From: Superficieibacter electus
GTDB lineage: Bacteria > Pseudomonadota > Gammaproteobacteria > Enterobacterales > Enterobacteriaceae
Reading direction: 5' to 3'
Length of the DNA: 58,363 nucleotides
Assembly: GCF_002915575.1 (NCBI RefSeq)
Contig: NZ_PQGD01000028.1
Span: 1-58,363, forward strand
Positions 35,760-45,355 of this stretch are shown here, piece by piece. Every line of letters begins with the position of its first letter. Within the stretch, counting starts at the first letter, position 1. The position numbers and the translations under genes are program-made. The notes under the pieces were generated by a model. That model was not told the origin of the DNA. It worked only from the letters and a program-made list of their open reading frames with translations, and did not search any database.

Positions 35760-36848
35760 ATGACTAAAGAGAAAGATACTGAGCAGCAGGACCTGGTCAC
35801 CAGGGCTTTCTCTGTTAGAGAGAAAGAATCAGGTAAAGACATCATTTTGCGTCCTAACAGCAACCGTACGGTGCAGTCTATTGCTTTGATGCGGCTCGGG
35901 CTGTTCGTCCCATCACCAAAGAGTGTGGGGCGTCAAAATCGGGAATATAAAACGGTTGGCTTTGACGCAACGAAAGAGTTACAGACGCTCTCTTTAATGG
36001 AGAGCGAGGGGTTCACCAATATTTCAATTGTCGGTGAGCGTCTTGATATGTCAGTAGATTTTAAGACGTGGATGGGCATCATTCGAACCTATGCCAATCA
36101 TCCGATTAACAATGACACGATAAGCTTAAAATTCACTGAATTCCTCAAGCTATGTACGCCTGAAAATTATCGCTCATCTACAGCGTCCAGAAAACGTATA
36201 GACGCCTCCTTACGCAGGTTAGCATCCGTTACCTTGTCGTTCACCAGTAATAACTCGTCCAAAGTCTATACAACGCATCTGGTACAGTCTGCCCTGTTAG
36301 ACCCGGAATCAGATCAGGTTGTCCTTCAGGTTGATCCTAAGATTTTCGAGCTCTATCAATACGATCATAAGGTTTTGATGCAGCTGAAGGCAATTAAGGA
36401 GTTGGCCAAGAAGGAAAGCGCCCAGGCTCTCTATACGTTCATAGAGTCATTACCGCCAAATCCTATACCGATATCCCTTACTCGGCTGAAAAATCGTCTG
36501 AACCTCAAAACACGAGCAAATAGTCAGAATGCTACCGTGAGAAAGGCTCTTGAAGAGTTGGCATCGATAGGATACCTCCAGTACACCGAAATTAAGAAAG
36601 ACGGAAAAGTATACTTCCAGATTCATAAGCGGGATCCCGATCTGAATTTGAACAATACTCAGCCTCCTTTAGAAGTGGTTGAAGATGAAGAAGAGAACTC
36701 AGGGTCTTCTGTTTTAGAAGGTGAGTTATGCCCACCAGCTGACCCGATAGACGGCGATGATGTTCTTACCGTCCATGATTTAACCGCTGAAGAACTGCGC
36801 TATATTCGTAGTCTTCGAAGCCAGAAAAAGAACAGCAACGCCAGCTAA
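35760..36848 (+). CDS. Replication initiator, RepHIB-like (RepFIB/Rep_3 family)
   Basis: This 362-aa initiator has RPNSNRTVQSIALMRLGLFVP near residues 31-51, MSVDFKTWMGIIRTYANH near 98-115, YTTHLVQSALLDPESDQV, FELYQYDHKVLMQLKAI and the winged helix NATVRKALEELASIGYLQY. It is very close to RepFIB in layout. It adds an acidic tail (VVEDEEENSGSS) absent from the first initiator. The start is chosen at 35760 because it directly follows the origin and matches the family N-terminus (KESGKDI). Ten iterons lie upstream and more than twenty downstream. Confidence 0.92.
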   Translation: MTKEKDTEQQDLVTRAFSVREKESGKDIILRPNSNRTVQSIALMRLGLFVPSPKSVGRQNREYKTVGFDATKELQTLSLMESEGFTNISIVGERLDMSVDFKTWMGIIRTYANHPINNDTISLKFTEFLKLCTPENYRSSTASRKRIDASLRRLASVTLSFTSNNSSKVYTTHLVQSALLDPESDQVVLQVDPKIFELYQYDHKVLMQLKAIKELAKKESAQALYTFIESLPPNPIPISLTRLKNRLNLKTRANSQNATVRKALEELASIGYLQYTEIKKDGKVYFQIHKRDPDLNLNNTQPPLEVVEDEEENSGSSVLEGELCPPADPIDGDDVLTVHDLTAEELRYIRSLRSQKKNSNAS

Positions 36849-37390
36849 AGTTAACCCGGCGGTTCAGGCTCCGGGTGCTAAATTACTTCTTCGATTTTCG
36901 TTAGTCCCAGCCCGCTCTTTCACGTCAACGGTAATGAGTCAAAAGTCATTACCGTTGTCATTGTTCTCTACCACCCTATGTAGATCGAGATTGCGAATTC
37001 AACGCTTTCTCCTGAGTCACCTGTTAACACCCGGTTTCTACGCTTTACTTCATTGGCCAGTACATCCAACGGAAAATATCGTAACGGGGTGACAATGGCA
37101 GTGAGTTGACCCACTCACTACCATCGACATTCAAATCCCGGCTTCTCTGGTAGCTATAGTGACAATGGTAATGATGTGTACCTTACTGGCATTGTCATTG
37201 TCCTCCGAGTGTGCGTTCAGCTTTGGGAGGACACCGGAACTTAATGCGGCGAGTCACGGCCATTGTGAATCTCGATTGGATTGGCGAATACGGCTTCCGG
37301 TTGGGCCAGATGTCAATGGTTATGCTTCATCCAGCTCATTACTGTAGTCATTGCCGTTCAGCTGAGCTGATGCTCCTCTCATTCTATGTG
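36849..37390. repeat. Scattered iterons downstream of the second initiator
   Basis: There is no gene. Imperfect inverted pairs of the iteron word occur around 36930-36965, 37088-37130 and 37158-37205. A hairpin ACCCGG / CCGGGT (about 36853-36876) follows the initiator stop. These lead into the regular 81-bp array. Confidence 0.65.
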
Positions 37391-38240
37391 GCGACAACGG
37401 TAGTGAGCCCAGAAAGTGACTACCGTTGTCATGGCCGTCCAGTAGAGCGGGTCAACCTCTTAAATCACAGGGTGACAACGGTATTGAGCCCAGAAAGTCA
37501 CTACCGTTGTCATGGACGTCTGGTTAAGCGGATCTACCTCTCAATTCACAGGGTGACAATGGTAGTGAGCCCAGCAAGTCACTACCGTTGTCATAGTCGT
37601 CCCGTTGAGCAGATCAACCTCTTAACTTACAGGATGACAACGGTAGTGAGCCTATTAAGTCATTACCGTTGTCATTGCCATCCAGAAGAGCGGATGATCC
37701 TCTCAATTCATACGGCGACAATGGCACTGAGCCCAGCAAGTCACTTCCGTTGTCATAGCCTTCCAGAAGAGCAGATGAGCCTCTTAATTAACAGGGTGAC
37801 AACGGTAGTGAGCTCATTAAGTCATTACTATTGTCATGGCCGTACAGCTGAGCTGATCATCCTCTCAATTCACACGCCGACAATGGTAGTGAGCTATTAA
37901 AGTCACTACCATTGTCATAGACGTCCAGTTAAGTGGACCATCCTCTCAATACACACGGTGACAACGGTAGTGAGCCATTAGAATCACTACCGTTGTCATT
38001 GCTTTTCAGGTGCACTGATAAGGCTCTCAATAGACACGACGACAATGGCAGTGAGCAATTAGAGTCACTTCCGTTGTCATTGCTTTCAGCTGAGCTGATA
38101 AGGTACGTCATTTACACGATGACAATGGCAGTGAGCCAATCGAGTCACTACCGTTGTTAATGCCGACCAACCGAGGGAAGGGTCCGCTCAAAGAACTGAG
38201 TGACAACAGTAGTGAGATCATCCAATCACTACCATTGTCA
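37391..38240. repeat. 81-bp tandem array of inverted iteron pairs (11 units)
   Basis: Iteron starts lie at 37393, 37474, 37555, 37636, 37717, 37798, 37879, 37960, 38041, 38121 and 38202, i.e. 81 bp apart (one 80). Each unit reads GACAACGGTAGTGAG, a 6-9-bp gap, then CACTACCGTTGTCAT, then about 40 bp that are themselves related between units. This is the place of the incompatibility/copy-number region of RepFIB-type replicons, where extra iterons titrate initiator or pair plasmids. Open reading frames across it come from the 81-bp (27-codon) period. Confidence 0.9.
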
Positions 38241-38790
38241 GCTTAAACCTGTAGGACGAAGAGGCTTGTCCGATAAAATGACGACAATGGAAATGAGCCT
38301 ATCCATCACTACCACTGTCATTAAAGTCCAGCGGTTCAACGTTAATCAGTAGCTCCGGATGACAATGGTTGTGAGTCAGGCAATTCCCAAGCATTAAGTG
38401 ACAGCAGCGTAACACCTCTAAGCTCACTCCTGTTGTCAGGGGTTAGGGTATTGAGTCTCTACCGTCGTCAGTGTTTCTGAGACACCAGTATTGCAGATCA
38501 CTACAATTGTCACTTAAGTATCGACGGGGGAATAGATGCAAGTGACTGGCTAACCAGTACCAGTTTAGATTCAAAACGATCCCATCTTTGTGGATGCACT
38601 TGAGTAAGCTCGTATGACGATATGTCAGAGAAGTGACAACGGGAGTGAGTTGCCGGACTCACTACCGTTGTCATCCCCGGTTGAAGGAAGAGGATCCCCG
38701 GGGCTGTATATTTACCGGGTATCCTTACTCAAGGGTTTCGACACTCACTCCCATTGTCGTAATCAACGAGTGTGCATTGTCTTTTAAAAG
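38241..38790. repeat. Decayed continuation of the iteron array
   Basis: Irregular iteron pairs or halves lie near 38283, 38358, 38400, 38450, 38490, 38635-38675 (a good pair, GACAACGGGAGTGAG with CACTACCGTTGTCAT) and 38745. No gene is seen. Confidence 0.65.
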
Positions 38791-38811
38791 CATCGCTGGA
38801 AACGTACGATT

Positions 38812-38823
38812 AAAGTAACTTTT
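38812..38823. promoter_or_regulatory. AAAGTAACTTTT palindrome (one end base lost)
   Basis: This is a near-exact copy of the recurrent palindrome, at the boundary between the iteron array and the second Ig-like gene (3' side of that gene). Confidence 0.5.
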
Positions 38824-38894
38824 CTTTCGGTTCTTCCTTGCGAATCTCTGAAGACGTACTGGCTGATCGGAGTCAAGGAGGGCAGTAAAATTGA

Positions 38895-38917
38895 AGCCGT
38901 CAGTTTTACTGTCGGCT
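38895..38917 (-). terminator. Hairpin terminator after the second Ig-like gene
   Basis: AGCCG-T-CAG (38895-38903) pairs with CTG-T-CGGCT (38909-38917). On the minus strand it is followed by a T-rich stretch, 9 bp past the stop codon. Confidence 0.6.
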
Positions 38918-38925
38918 CCGGGTAG

Positions 38926-41346
38926 TTACTTCAACTCGTCGATCTGAATCATGAATTCTGAGGTGCCAACTTTCCCATTTTCGGAAGGATAAACGGGTAA
39001 CAGAAGATTATCCCCCTGGCCCATATCTATTTGCACCTCAACTGACTCACCTGGAGCCGCCTGTGCCCCGTTAAATTTAATACCGAAGGCTGCATCCTTC
39101 CGCACAGTCAGCGTTGCGTTCTGGACCCCTTTAGCAATTTCTCCATTTGTCTTACGCAGAACGTTAGTGGACAGGTACGCAAGGGGTACGCCATCTGTCG
39201 TTTTGAGAGGCGAACTGACCGATAATGTGCGTAGATTATGTAACTGCACAAGGTTATTCGGTAGATAACTGAACTTCTGAGTATAGGTTTTGGTATTCGA
39301 CTGACTATCGGCAACTGTTACGCTAATTGAATAATTTTCAGATGGTTCGAAATTTGGGAACAGCCTCGGATACTCAGGCATGTATGTATCTTTGCCTGCC
39401 GGTGACCACGTAAGCTCAACGTTATCAGCTGTGGGGCCACCTACGAGCTGAAGACGGGTTATCCTCGGGGTTGTCAGATTATCTGCCAGAGCGATCCTGA
39501 GGTTCTCCAGGCCGTACACTACCGTATCGTCTTTTACCGGCTTTCCGTCGAATGTTATGGCCACTGTCGGAGGAGTGTTATCCAGAGCAATTTCTCCGAA
39601 AGTTTTATTGGTCTGGTTCTGGAAGAAGTCCCTGATGTTGACCTCAACGTTGTATTTTCCTTCAGACTGACGGGATAAATCATAAGCAATCGTGTAGTTA
39701 CCTGAGATACGAGATTTGATTACGCCTGTGGGTGACATCCGGGTACCGGTGTTCTTATCGGAAAGATAAAATTCCCTCAATGAGACCGAGTCGAACCAGT
39801 TACCATCGCCTTCAAGTGACGCCAGTACATCCAGCTGCTTGTTAGTCTCGTCATATGATATCGAGTTTATTACCGGCAGTTGTTTATTGTTCCAGCGTGT
39901 CATAATCCATTGCTCAGACCGCAAAATGGGATTGCTGATGCTGCGAACGAAGTAAAGGATCCTATTGTAGCCCTGGGTACCCAAGGCCATATCAAACGTC
40001 TCAGGCGCTTCACACGAGGTTTTTCCTGCCGGAATGGTGCAGGTCGCCTTACCGCCGATCTCTTGTGCAAAGGGCCGGGCTTCAACGTTAAAACGAAGTC
40101 GGGAAATTTTAATTGGCAGTCGTGATGAAGCCACACTCTCAAAATCCTTCCACTTAACCCAGTTCCCCTTGTCATCGAGGAAATCTACCCAGGTACCCGC
40201 AAATGCAGGCGTTTGGTTTGCAGATGGGTTTAGAACGAGGCTGTATGACGGATAATACCCTCCCCACTGGCCAAAGTTCGCCATACGAGCCATATCCCCA
40301 TTAATTGAGCCATAGGGAAGAGTCATTTCAACATAAGCATAAGTGCTGTCTACAGCTATCTCTTTGGGGGCGGAATATTGATTGATGAACTGAAGCCCAC
40401 CTTCTGAATAAGCACGGTAGTTAGATTTTGGGATCCGGTAGACTAATCGAATAGGGTTTTCGTTAACGACCATACCGGCTTTGTAAGCCGGATAATTAGA
40501 AACCCCGGGTACGACGCTGGAAGACGTATTTGGATCATGAACGGCCCACAGTGTCATCTCACCCAGCGTGTTGTCGTAGCGAAATTTTTGAGTTGGCAGC
40601 GTTCGGCTATTACCTGCGTTATCGAAGATAACAACTTTTGCAGTAAAGTCTTCATCCAGGTTGCTGTCTGGTATTCCGGTTCCCTTAACTGAATTCTTAG
40701 AGTAAGTGTGGTACATCTTTTGGCCGGATACGTCATACTGCATCTGTGTAGTGCTGTAGAGGCTACCGTCCTGCCTGTAAATATATATTAGGCCCTTATC
40801 AATACCATTTGCATCACTTACGCCCGAAGAGGTGAAGTCATACTGCCCCGTTGCCTCTAATCCAAGCTTCCACACGTCACCAGCGGTAGAGCCAGAACCA
40901 GTATTAGCGGTAAGAGCATTTGCCGCTGGAGGGGTGACATCAATTAGCCAGTTATAGTTATAGGTCGCTACAGGCTTCTGATTGAGATCTAACACGTTTA
41001 TCTGAACGACAAATTTGCCTTCACCCAAAGCAGGCAAAGTTACTTTTTTGCCGTAGAACTCACTACCGTCAGCAGCTGTTAGTCGGTCTGATACACCCGT
41101 CCGTGTAGTCGTAGTATTAAGAATGACAGTTCCAGTGTCTTTCGTGACTTTGACATTAACGAAACGATCAAGACCTGAAATAAGTGTCAAAGTTACCGGT
41201 GATGCCGGATTAAGCATAAGACGAGAAGACGGGGCGTGGATCTCAATACCGTTCGTGTCTTTAAAGGCCGATTCATATATCTGAGCTGGGGCCTGAACAG
41301 ACATACCGAGTCCGGCTACAGCAGTAATAAAAGCGAGATGTTTCAT
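38926..41346 (-). CDS. Secreted Ig-like domain protein (paralogue 2 of 3)
   Basis: This 806-aa protein has a signal peptide ending SVQAPA before QIYES. It has the same domain order as paralogue 1: N-terminal ESAFKDTNGIEIH and LTLISGLDRFVNVKV, Ig-like linkers IDVTPP and LDNTPP, the disulfide hairpin CTIPAGKTSC, and the C-terminal LPNNLVQLHNLRTLSVSSPL. It is convergent toward the iteron array. A duplicated pair either side of the second replicon suggests a past duplication or composite insertion. Codons for GKKVTLPAL contain AAAGTTACTTTT (41036-41047). Confidence 0.75.
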   Translation of the reverse strand: MKHLAFITAVAGLGMSVQAPAQIYESAFKDTNGIEIHAPSSRLMLNPASPVTLTLISGLDRFVNVKVTKDTGTVILNTTTTRTGVSDRLTAADGSEFYGKKVTLPALGEGKFVVQINVLDLNQKPVATYNYNWLIDVTPPAANALTANTGSGSTAGDVWKLGLEATGQYDFTSSGVSDANGIDKGLIYIYRQDGSLYSTTQMQYDVSGQKMYHTYSKNSVKGTGIPDSNLDEDFTAKVVIFDNAGNSRTLPTQKFRYDNTLGEMTLWAVHDPNTSSSVVPGVSNYPAYKAGMVVNENPIRLVYRIPKSNYRAYSEGGLQFINQYSAPKEIAVDSTYAYVEMTLPYGSINGDMARMANFGQWGGYYPSYSLVLNPSANQTPAFAGTWVDFLDDKGNWVKWKDFESVASSRLPIKISRLRFNVEARPFAQEIGGKATCTIPAGKTSCEAPETFDMALGTQGYNRILYFVRSISNPILRSEQWIMTRWNNKQLPVINSISYDETNKQLDVLASLEGDGNWFDSVSLREFYLSDKNTGTRMSPTGVIKSRISGNYTIAYDLSRQSEGKYNVEVNIRDFFQNQTNKTFGEIALDNTPPTVAITFDGKPVKDDTVVYGLENLRIALADNLTTPRITRLQLVGGPTADNVELTWSPAGKDTYMPEYPRLFPNFEPSENYSISVTVADSQSNTKTYTQKFSYLPNNLVQLHNLRTLSVSSPLKTTDGVPLAYLSTNVLRKTNGEIAKGVQNATLTVRKDAAFGIKFNGAQAAPGESVEVQIDMGQGDNLLLPVYPSENGKVGTSEFMIQIDELK

Positions 41347-41810
41347 TCTTATTCCCCTTTAGGTTTGGTGTTATTTTAAGCTTTTCCTAAAGGTCACTAT
41401 GTTCGTAAAAGTATAAAAAACTTCTCCATATGGTGCTCGAAATTACAAATCTATAATTTGCCTTTCGACAAACCTTATTGTGCGTTCAGGACGGAAATCT
41501 TTCTTTTTGGAATTACATCTGACATTTCTGTGGTGTCCAAACTGGCAACGATTGCAAAACTTATAACATTAGCCTGAAACTATCGGCATCCACATATCGC
41601 ATTAAGTGATGCTTTTACTTTATGTAAAAAAGAATCAGGATAAATTAGGTATGTCAGATATAAATGCGTTAACGGACGGCATATATGAATCAAAACCTGG
41701 CGGCATTACGCCACCAGTCGAGAGGGGAGTGAACCTCAGTCAGTACGTCTACCTTCGTTCCGCAAGGCGCTTCTTGTTGTGAATTACAAACTGCCCTGGC
41801 GAGAACTGCA
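41347..41810. other. Intergenic region with a possible small ORF
   Basis: The 464 bp upstream of the second Ig-like gene (minus strand) must hold its promoter; no clear pair stands out beyond a TATACT-like hexamer near 41414. A small plus-strand ORF is described separately. Nothing else was recognised. Confidence 0.35.
41651..41782 (+). CDS. Possible 43-aa small protein
   Basis: The ATG at 41651 opens a 43-aa frame with balanced composition, starting MSDINALTDGIYESKPGG and ending LRSARRFLL. The RBS is weak (AGGATAAATTAGGT). It may be a short gene or the 5' remnant of a larger one, because the flanking DNA looks like decayed coding sequence. Support is limited to the open frame and composition. 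Confidence 0.3.
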   Translation: MSDINALTDGIYESKPGGITPPVERGVNLSQYVYLRSARRFLL

Positions 41811-42398
41811 TCATTTCACCCCTAGCAACACACGTGCCTCTTCAACGGTTTGCCAAGAAGGCATTGCTACGCCAGATTGAGTGCCGTTGCCCCTGCGCTC
41901 ACCTGTGTCACATTCTACATAAAGACGCATCAGCATCGCTTCTGTTTCAGCGGCCCGGCTATTATCCATTACCAGTTCTGCTGCGCGTCGTAGCTGTTCT
42001 GGAATGTCATTCCACATTCCCGCACCACTTCTGTCTTTGTTAGTGAGCAAGTCTTCAATAGCAGATGAAGCCATGTTAAGCAGGTCAGCCGAAACTAAAG
42101 GCATCGGCGGGGCGGTATAGAGGATTCGACGTCTTCCGCGTCTGTCTGGATCGTATTTATCATAAAAAGCTTTGTTCACATCTTCCCAGTGCCACTGAAG
42201 TTGCCCGGTTGCGTCATGGTGGCAAAACTCGCACTGATAAACAGGCGCAATCGACATAACTGCCTTTCCAATACGTGCCAGTACAGCAACTTCGTCAGCT
42301 CTGAGACTCATTGCTTCGCTTGGGTTACTACCCTCGGCAAATTCCAAAATTTGTTCAATACGTTCTGGTGTGAAAGTGGTCATAGGCTTTGAAAACAT
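41811..42398 (-). CDS. Hypothetical protein (phage-like C-terminal pattern)
   Basis: This 195-aa protein has an N-terminal MTTFTPERIEQILEFAEG and a middle YQCEFCHHDATGQLQWHWEDV followed by RRILYTAPP. This pattern is common in phage-type hypothetical proteins whose function is unknown. CEFC with a following H pair could bind zinc. The start at 42398 has TGGAAAAAT ahead; a second in-frame ATG five codons later is possible. It is the last gene of a minus-strand operon with 42442, 42799 and 43641. Confidence 0.6.
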   Translation of the reverse strand: MFSKPMTTFTPERIEQILEFAEGSNPSEAMSLRADEVAVLARIGKAVMSIAPVYQCEFCHHDATGQLQWHWEDVNKAFYDKYDPDRRGRRRILYTAPPMPLVSADLLNMASSAIEDLLTNKDRSGAGMWNDIPEQLRRAAELVMDNSRAAETEAMLMRLYVECDTGERRGNGTQSGVAMPSWQTVEEARVLLGVK

Positions 42399-42441
42399 AT
42401 TTTTCCAGTTGTGCTTACCATATCATCAGGCATTAGGAGCG

Positions 42442-42705
42442 TTAGCGAATAATTAACAGGTCAGGACCAAAACTAAATCCTTCCCCCATACGGTCTTCAT
42501 GACGGGAGACATATGCCTTACCGTATTTCTCCAGATCCTGTAAGCGATCTTTTGCCAGATTCCACGAGTATTCCTGGCCCCACACGGGTCCGTCACGCCC
42601 GTCAAAGCGGTCAGGTTTACAATTTGCTTTCAGAAGAGCGTAGACATGCTCCACCGTGGGTAGCTGCAAAGCACTATTAGCCTGAGAAACGGCAGTATGC
42701 GTCAT
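42442..42705 (-). CDS. Small hypothetical protein
   Basis: This 87-aa soluble protein has no transmembrane segment or recognised motif. The pattern KPDRFDGRDGPVWGQEYSWNLAKDRLQDLEKYGKAY is a likely structured core. It is spaced 93 bp from the upstream methylase and 43 bp from the next gene, so it belongs to the same minus-strand operon. The function is unknown. Confidence 0.55.
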   Translation of the reverse strand: MTHTAVSQANSALQLPTVEHVYALLKANCKPDRFDGRDGPVWGQEYSWNLAKDRLQDLEKYGKAYVSRHEDRMGEGFSFGPDLLIIR

Positions 42706-42798
42706 TTCTGTTCACTCTTTATTGATTTAGTCAGTTAAGCCGGTCAGGTAACTTTAACCGGCTACTCGTATTAAGATTTCTTTCCGGTTGCTTGTCAG

Positions 42799-43560
42799 TT
42801 AGCGGCGAAGATCAATTTCAAGGCGGGCTGTTTTGACCTTTGTTCCGGACTCCCTAAATGTATCATCCGGAAGAGGCGAAATTTGTCCGCCAAGTTGTTT
42901 GACTCGCTCCCTGAGCGCTTTTGTCAGTGTGTCTTCCCGGAACAATACCCCAGCTGACAGAATGGCCTGTAAGCGACCTCGCTTAGCGAGCATTGCGATG
43001 GCATGCATGACATGTTTAACGTCAGAGCGTTTAAGGAATGGTGGATTCATAACGATAACATCAAAAGTTTCATCGGGCTGGTACCCAAGAAAGTCGGTAT
43101 GCACCAGCTCGACTCCTGTGCTAAGGACACTATCGTTCTTCACTGCAAGGAATCGCTCATCGTTCAATTCGATCCCGGTAATCAATGCATCCGGAGCCGC
43201 CAGTTTTAAGGCTTTCAGAATGCGGCCATCACCAAACTCTGGCTCCAGTACACGCTCCCCGGCAGCTGGTTCAGCGCGTAGAACCATATCTGTGACTAAA
43301 TTCTCAGGTGTAGGGAAGAAATTGAACAGATCTCGTGGGATGTCAACCGAACCTGTCAGAATGATTTGCTCGATACGCTCAGCTGCATCCGCCGTAAAAA
43401 TATGTGCCTGCTCTTTTCGGTTCCATTTGCCACCGGCGGCTTCGAGCACTTTGTTTGTCTTAACATAAATGCTGCGGTCGAGCTGGTCGGCCAGGAAAAG
43501 AAAGTTCCCTTCAGCACGGCAGCGAGATAAGACGTTCAGAACTTCAGTTGAGATTTGCAT
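42799..43560 (-). CDS. NPPF-type N6-adenine methyltransferase-like protein
   Basis: I chose the ATG at 43560 with GGAG 6 bp ahead (253 aa) over an upstream frame extension. The N-terminal part (LFLADQLDRSIY, KVLEAAGGKWNRK) is a small module also seen in other plasmid methylases. Motif I RVLEPEFGDGRIL lies near residue 120, TGIELND follows, and catalytic VMNPPFLKR has NPPF at 172-175. It is a shorter relative of the 28503-30194 protein. No restriction endonuclease is adjacent. It is encoded within a four-gene minus-strand operon. Confidence 0.82.
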   Translation of the reverse strand: MQISTEVLNVLSRCRAEGNFLFLADQLDRSIYVKTNKVLEAAGGKWNRKEQAHIFTADAAERIEQIILTGSVDIPRDLFNFFPTPENLVTDMVLRAEPAAGERVLEPEFGDGRILKALKLAAPDALITGIELNDERFLAVKNDSVLSTGVELVHTDFLGYQPDETFDVIVMNPPFLKRSDVKHVMHAIAMLAKRGRLQAILSAGVLFREDTLTKALRERVKQLGGQISPLPDDTFRESGTKVKTARLEIDLRR

Positions 43561-43640
43561 TAAAACTCCATTAAGAGGATTTACCCGCCTGGCGGCAGCG
43601 GGTTGGTTACTTAAACGGGACAATTCAGATTTGGCCTTGG

Positions 43641-44405
43641 TTAGTCGGCAGACAACAGCAGGGATGGGCTGTTATAAGAGAAGCGGTCAACGGGAGCCTT
43701 ATCAAATCGCTGACCGCTTGCATCAGGGGTCAGAACGAGTCCGTTATGGGCGCAATGAATGTGGAGCAACATATCCCCGCCGGTGTTGATGTGTAAGGCA
43801 GGCACACCCTGATCGATTTCGAACATGACACCAAAACAGGGGTTACCTTCCTTGTTAACAACTTCACAGTGGATGTTATGTTGGCCGGTAACGCTGACCT
43901 GATAGGCCTGACTGTCCTCTTCTGGCAGTGTTTCCTCCTCCAGGCGCCAGTCCTGAAGTGTGAGGCTAATTTCAGGGGTGTCATGCTCTTTCTGAAGAGC
44001 CTGGATACCTTTACGGAACAGCTGCATCATTTCAGGAGTAAGGCAGTCTTCCTCAGCTCCAAAATGTTCTTTCCAGCCTTCAGGATCTGCATACATCCAG
44101 ACGTTTTTAGCGAGCGAAGGTAAGGAAGCATCAGGCTCTACAAGGAGGTGAGGGATGTTCTCTTTGATTCCGAGATAACGTACCGGCTGGCCATTAAGCG
44201 GTAACCCATCCGACACTGTAACTTCTGTTCCTGGCAAGACGACGCTGTTTACCAGACCTCCACAATGTTCGGCCACCACGCGGCCTAAATCTGCCATAAA
44301 CATCCGATGCTTTTCTGGTGAGTCCAGCTCACCAAGGAGTTCAGGTTTAAGCAGTAAACCGGTAATAATCTCAGTCAGTTCACGAGGAGATACTAATTTA
44401 TACAT
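43641..44405 (-). CDS. Hypothetical protein, first gene of minus-strand operon
   Basis: This 254-aa soluble, acidic protein carries no recognised domain. The ATG at 44405 is 28 bp from a TAATAT -10-like hexamer belonging to the shared promoter element. It lies 80 bp before the methylase start, so the two are probably co-transcribed. Cysteines are few (EHCGG, EEDCLT, IHCEV, NPCFGV, HIHCAHNG) and do not form an obvious metal site. Confidence 0.6.
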   Translation of the reverse strand: MYKLVSPRELTEIITGLLLKPELLGELDSPEKHRMFMADLGRVVAEHCGGLVNSVVLPGTEVTVSDGLPLNGQPVRYLGIKENIPHLLVEPDASLPSLAKNVWMYADPEGWKEHFGAEEDCLTPEMMQLFRKGIQALQKEHDTPEISLTLQDWRLEEETLPEEDSQAYQVSVTGQHNIHCEVVNKEGNPCFGVMFEIDQGVPALHINTGGDMLLHIHCAHNGLVLTPDASGQRFDKAPVDRFSYNSPSLLLSAD

Positions 44406-44432
44406 TTTGTTTTCCTTTTCTGTGTTGGCTTT

Positions 44433-44468
44433 ATATTACCAATCCAGATGCACGAGCTAATAACCTCC
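44433..44468 (-). promoter_or_regulatory. Shared TTATTAG-type promoter (44405 operon)
   Basis: On the minus strand GGAGGTTATTAGC (468-456) is followed, with 19 bases between TTATTA and the hexamer, by TAATAT (438-433). It drives the four minus-strand genes, with a short leader to the ATG. Confidence 0.6.
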
Positions 44469-44635
44469 AGACAACTTTTTCAAAAATTATTTACTTAAAG
44501 CAGGGTGCTAATATGCGCAAGAAATGAATTTAGGAAGGACGGCTTCAAATTTAACTTTTTGGTTTTTTATTTTAGACGGACTTTAAAATAGCATCGTTGA
44601 TAAAATAATAAACATGGTTTGTTTTTTTGTTTGTA

Positions 44636-44664
44636 TTGACAATCAAATGGGTATAAATTAATTT
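44636..44664 (+). promoter_or_regulatory. Sigma-70-like promoter
   Basis: TTGACA (44636-44641), a 17-bp spacer and TAATTT (44659-44664) precede the 44728 gene. A GC-rich leader (CCGCCCCGGCGG) and AAAGGAAAA follow. Confidence 0.65.
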
Positions 44665-44727
44665 ACTTACATGGCGTATATTTAACGCCACCGCCCCGGC
44701 GGCACCGGGCATAAAAGGAAAACCATT

Positions 44728-45252
44728 TTGAAACCGATGCTCAAAAAAGATTTTTTTTCAGCTATTGAAAACCTTCTCAAAGCTGGCTTTCAACCTCGCT
44801 TTTACACTGTTAACAGTGGCCGAATCGGTCTCATTACATTCACTGATAAAAATGGAACAAAACAGGTTGAACAGGTTTATTCCTGCACTTCTTTAGCCGC
44901 CAATACTTTTGGAAAGCGCTTCACCACTTGGTTAGAAGAAATTTTTCAAAAGCATAATGAAGAAAAAGTAGCTGATTCCGGGTTCGAGGTTGGTAGCCGT
45001 GTCTGGGATAAATTGATGTATACGTTGCGCACCATTTCAGAAATTCGTGCCGGGGGGGTGCTGGTGCTGGATAACGGTGCACAGCGTACACTGGATGAAG
45101 TGCAAAAAACGGCACCTGAAACAAACCAGGTGGAGCCAAAGGAAATCTCTTCACTTCAGGAGCTGCTGAACGCTTCCAAAAATCTGGAGCCGACTTCGCC
45201 TGAGCTAATTGCGGCTCTTAATGAGGCTCTGTCAACCGCCATAAAACGGTGA
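44728..45252 (+). CDS. Hypothetical protein
   Basis: This 174-aa protein begins at a TTG codon after AAAGGAAAA; a later ATG (44737) is possible. The N-terminal region (KKDFFSAIENLLKAGFQPRFYTVNSG) looks folded, and a Glu/Ser-rich tail follows (PETNQVEPKE, then SPELIAALNEAL). The family was not recognised. It has its own strong promoter and is followed by a hairpin AGGCCT / AGGCCT near 45272-45297 before the next cluster. Confidence 0.6.
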   Translation: MKPMLKKDFFSAIENLLKAGFQPRFYTVNSGRIGLITFTDKNGTKQVEQVYSCTSLAANTFGKRFTTWLEEIFQKHNEEKVADSGFEVGSRVWDKLMYTLRTISEIRAGGVLVLDNGAQRTLDEVQKTAPETNQVEPKEISSLQELLNASKNLEPTSPELIAALNEALSTAIKR

Positions 45253-45355
45253 ATGCAACGGCAGTCTGGCACATCAGGCCTTGTCAGAGATTAGGCCTGA
45301 AAAGCACTTACGTACCGATATAACACCTAATTCCCCTCTAAGGAGATTGCCCTAA

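Noticed and set aside
37211-37900. 229-codon plus-strand open frame
   Set aside because: It runs through the iteron array, whose 81-bp period equals 27 codons, so the frame stays open by repetition. There is no RBS and the protein is a repeat of the array.
37391-38240. CRISPR-like regular repeats
   Set aside because: The sequences between the repeated words are themselves conserved and the repeats are inverted iteron pairs. No cas gene is present.
42833-43468. 211-codon plus-strand frame
   Set aside because: It is opposite the methylase with NPPF and motif I and is best explained as its shadow.
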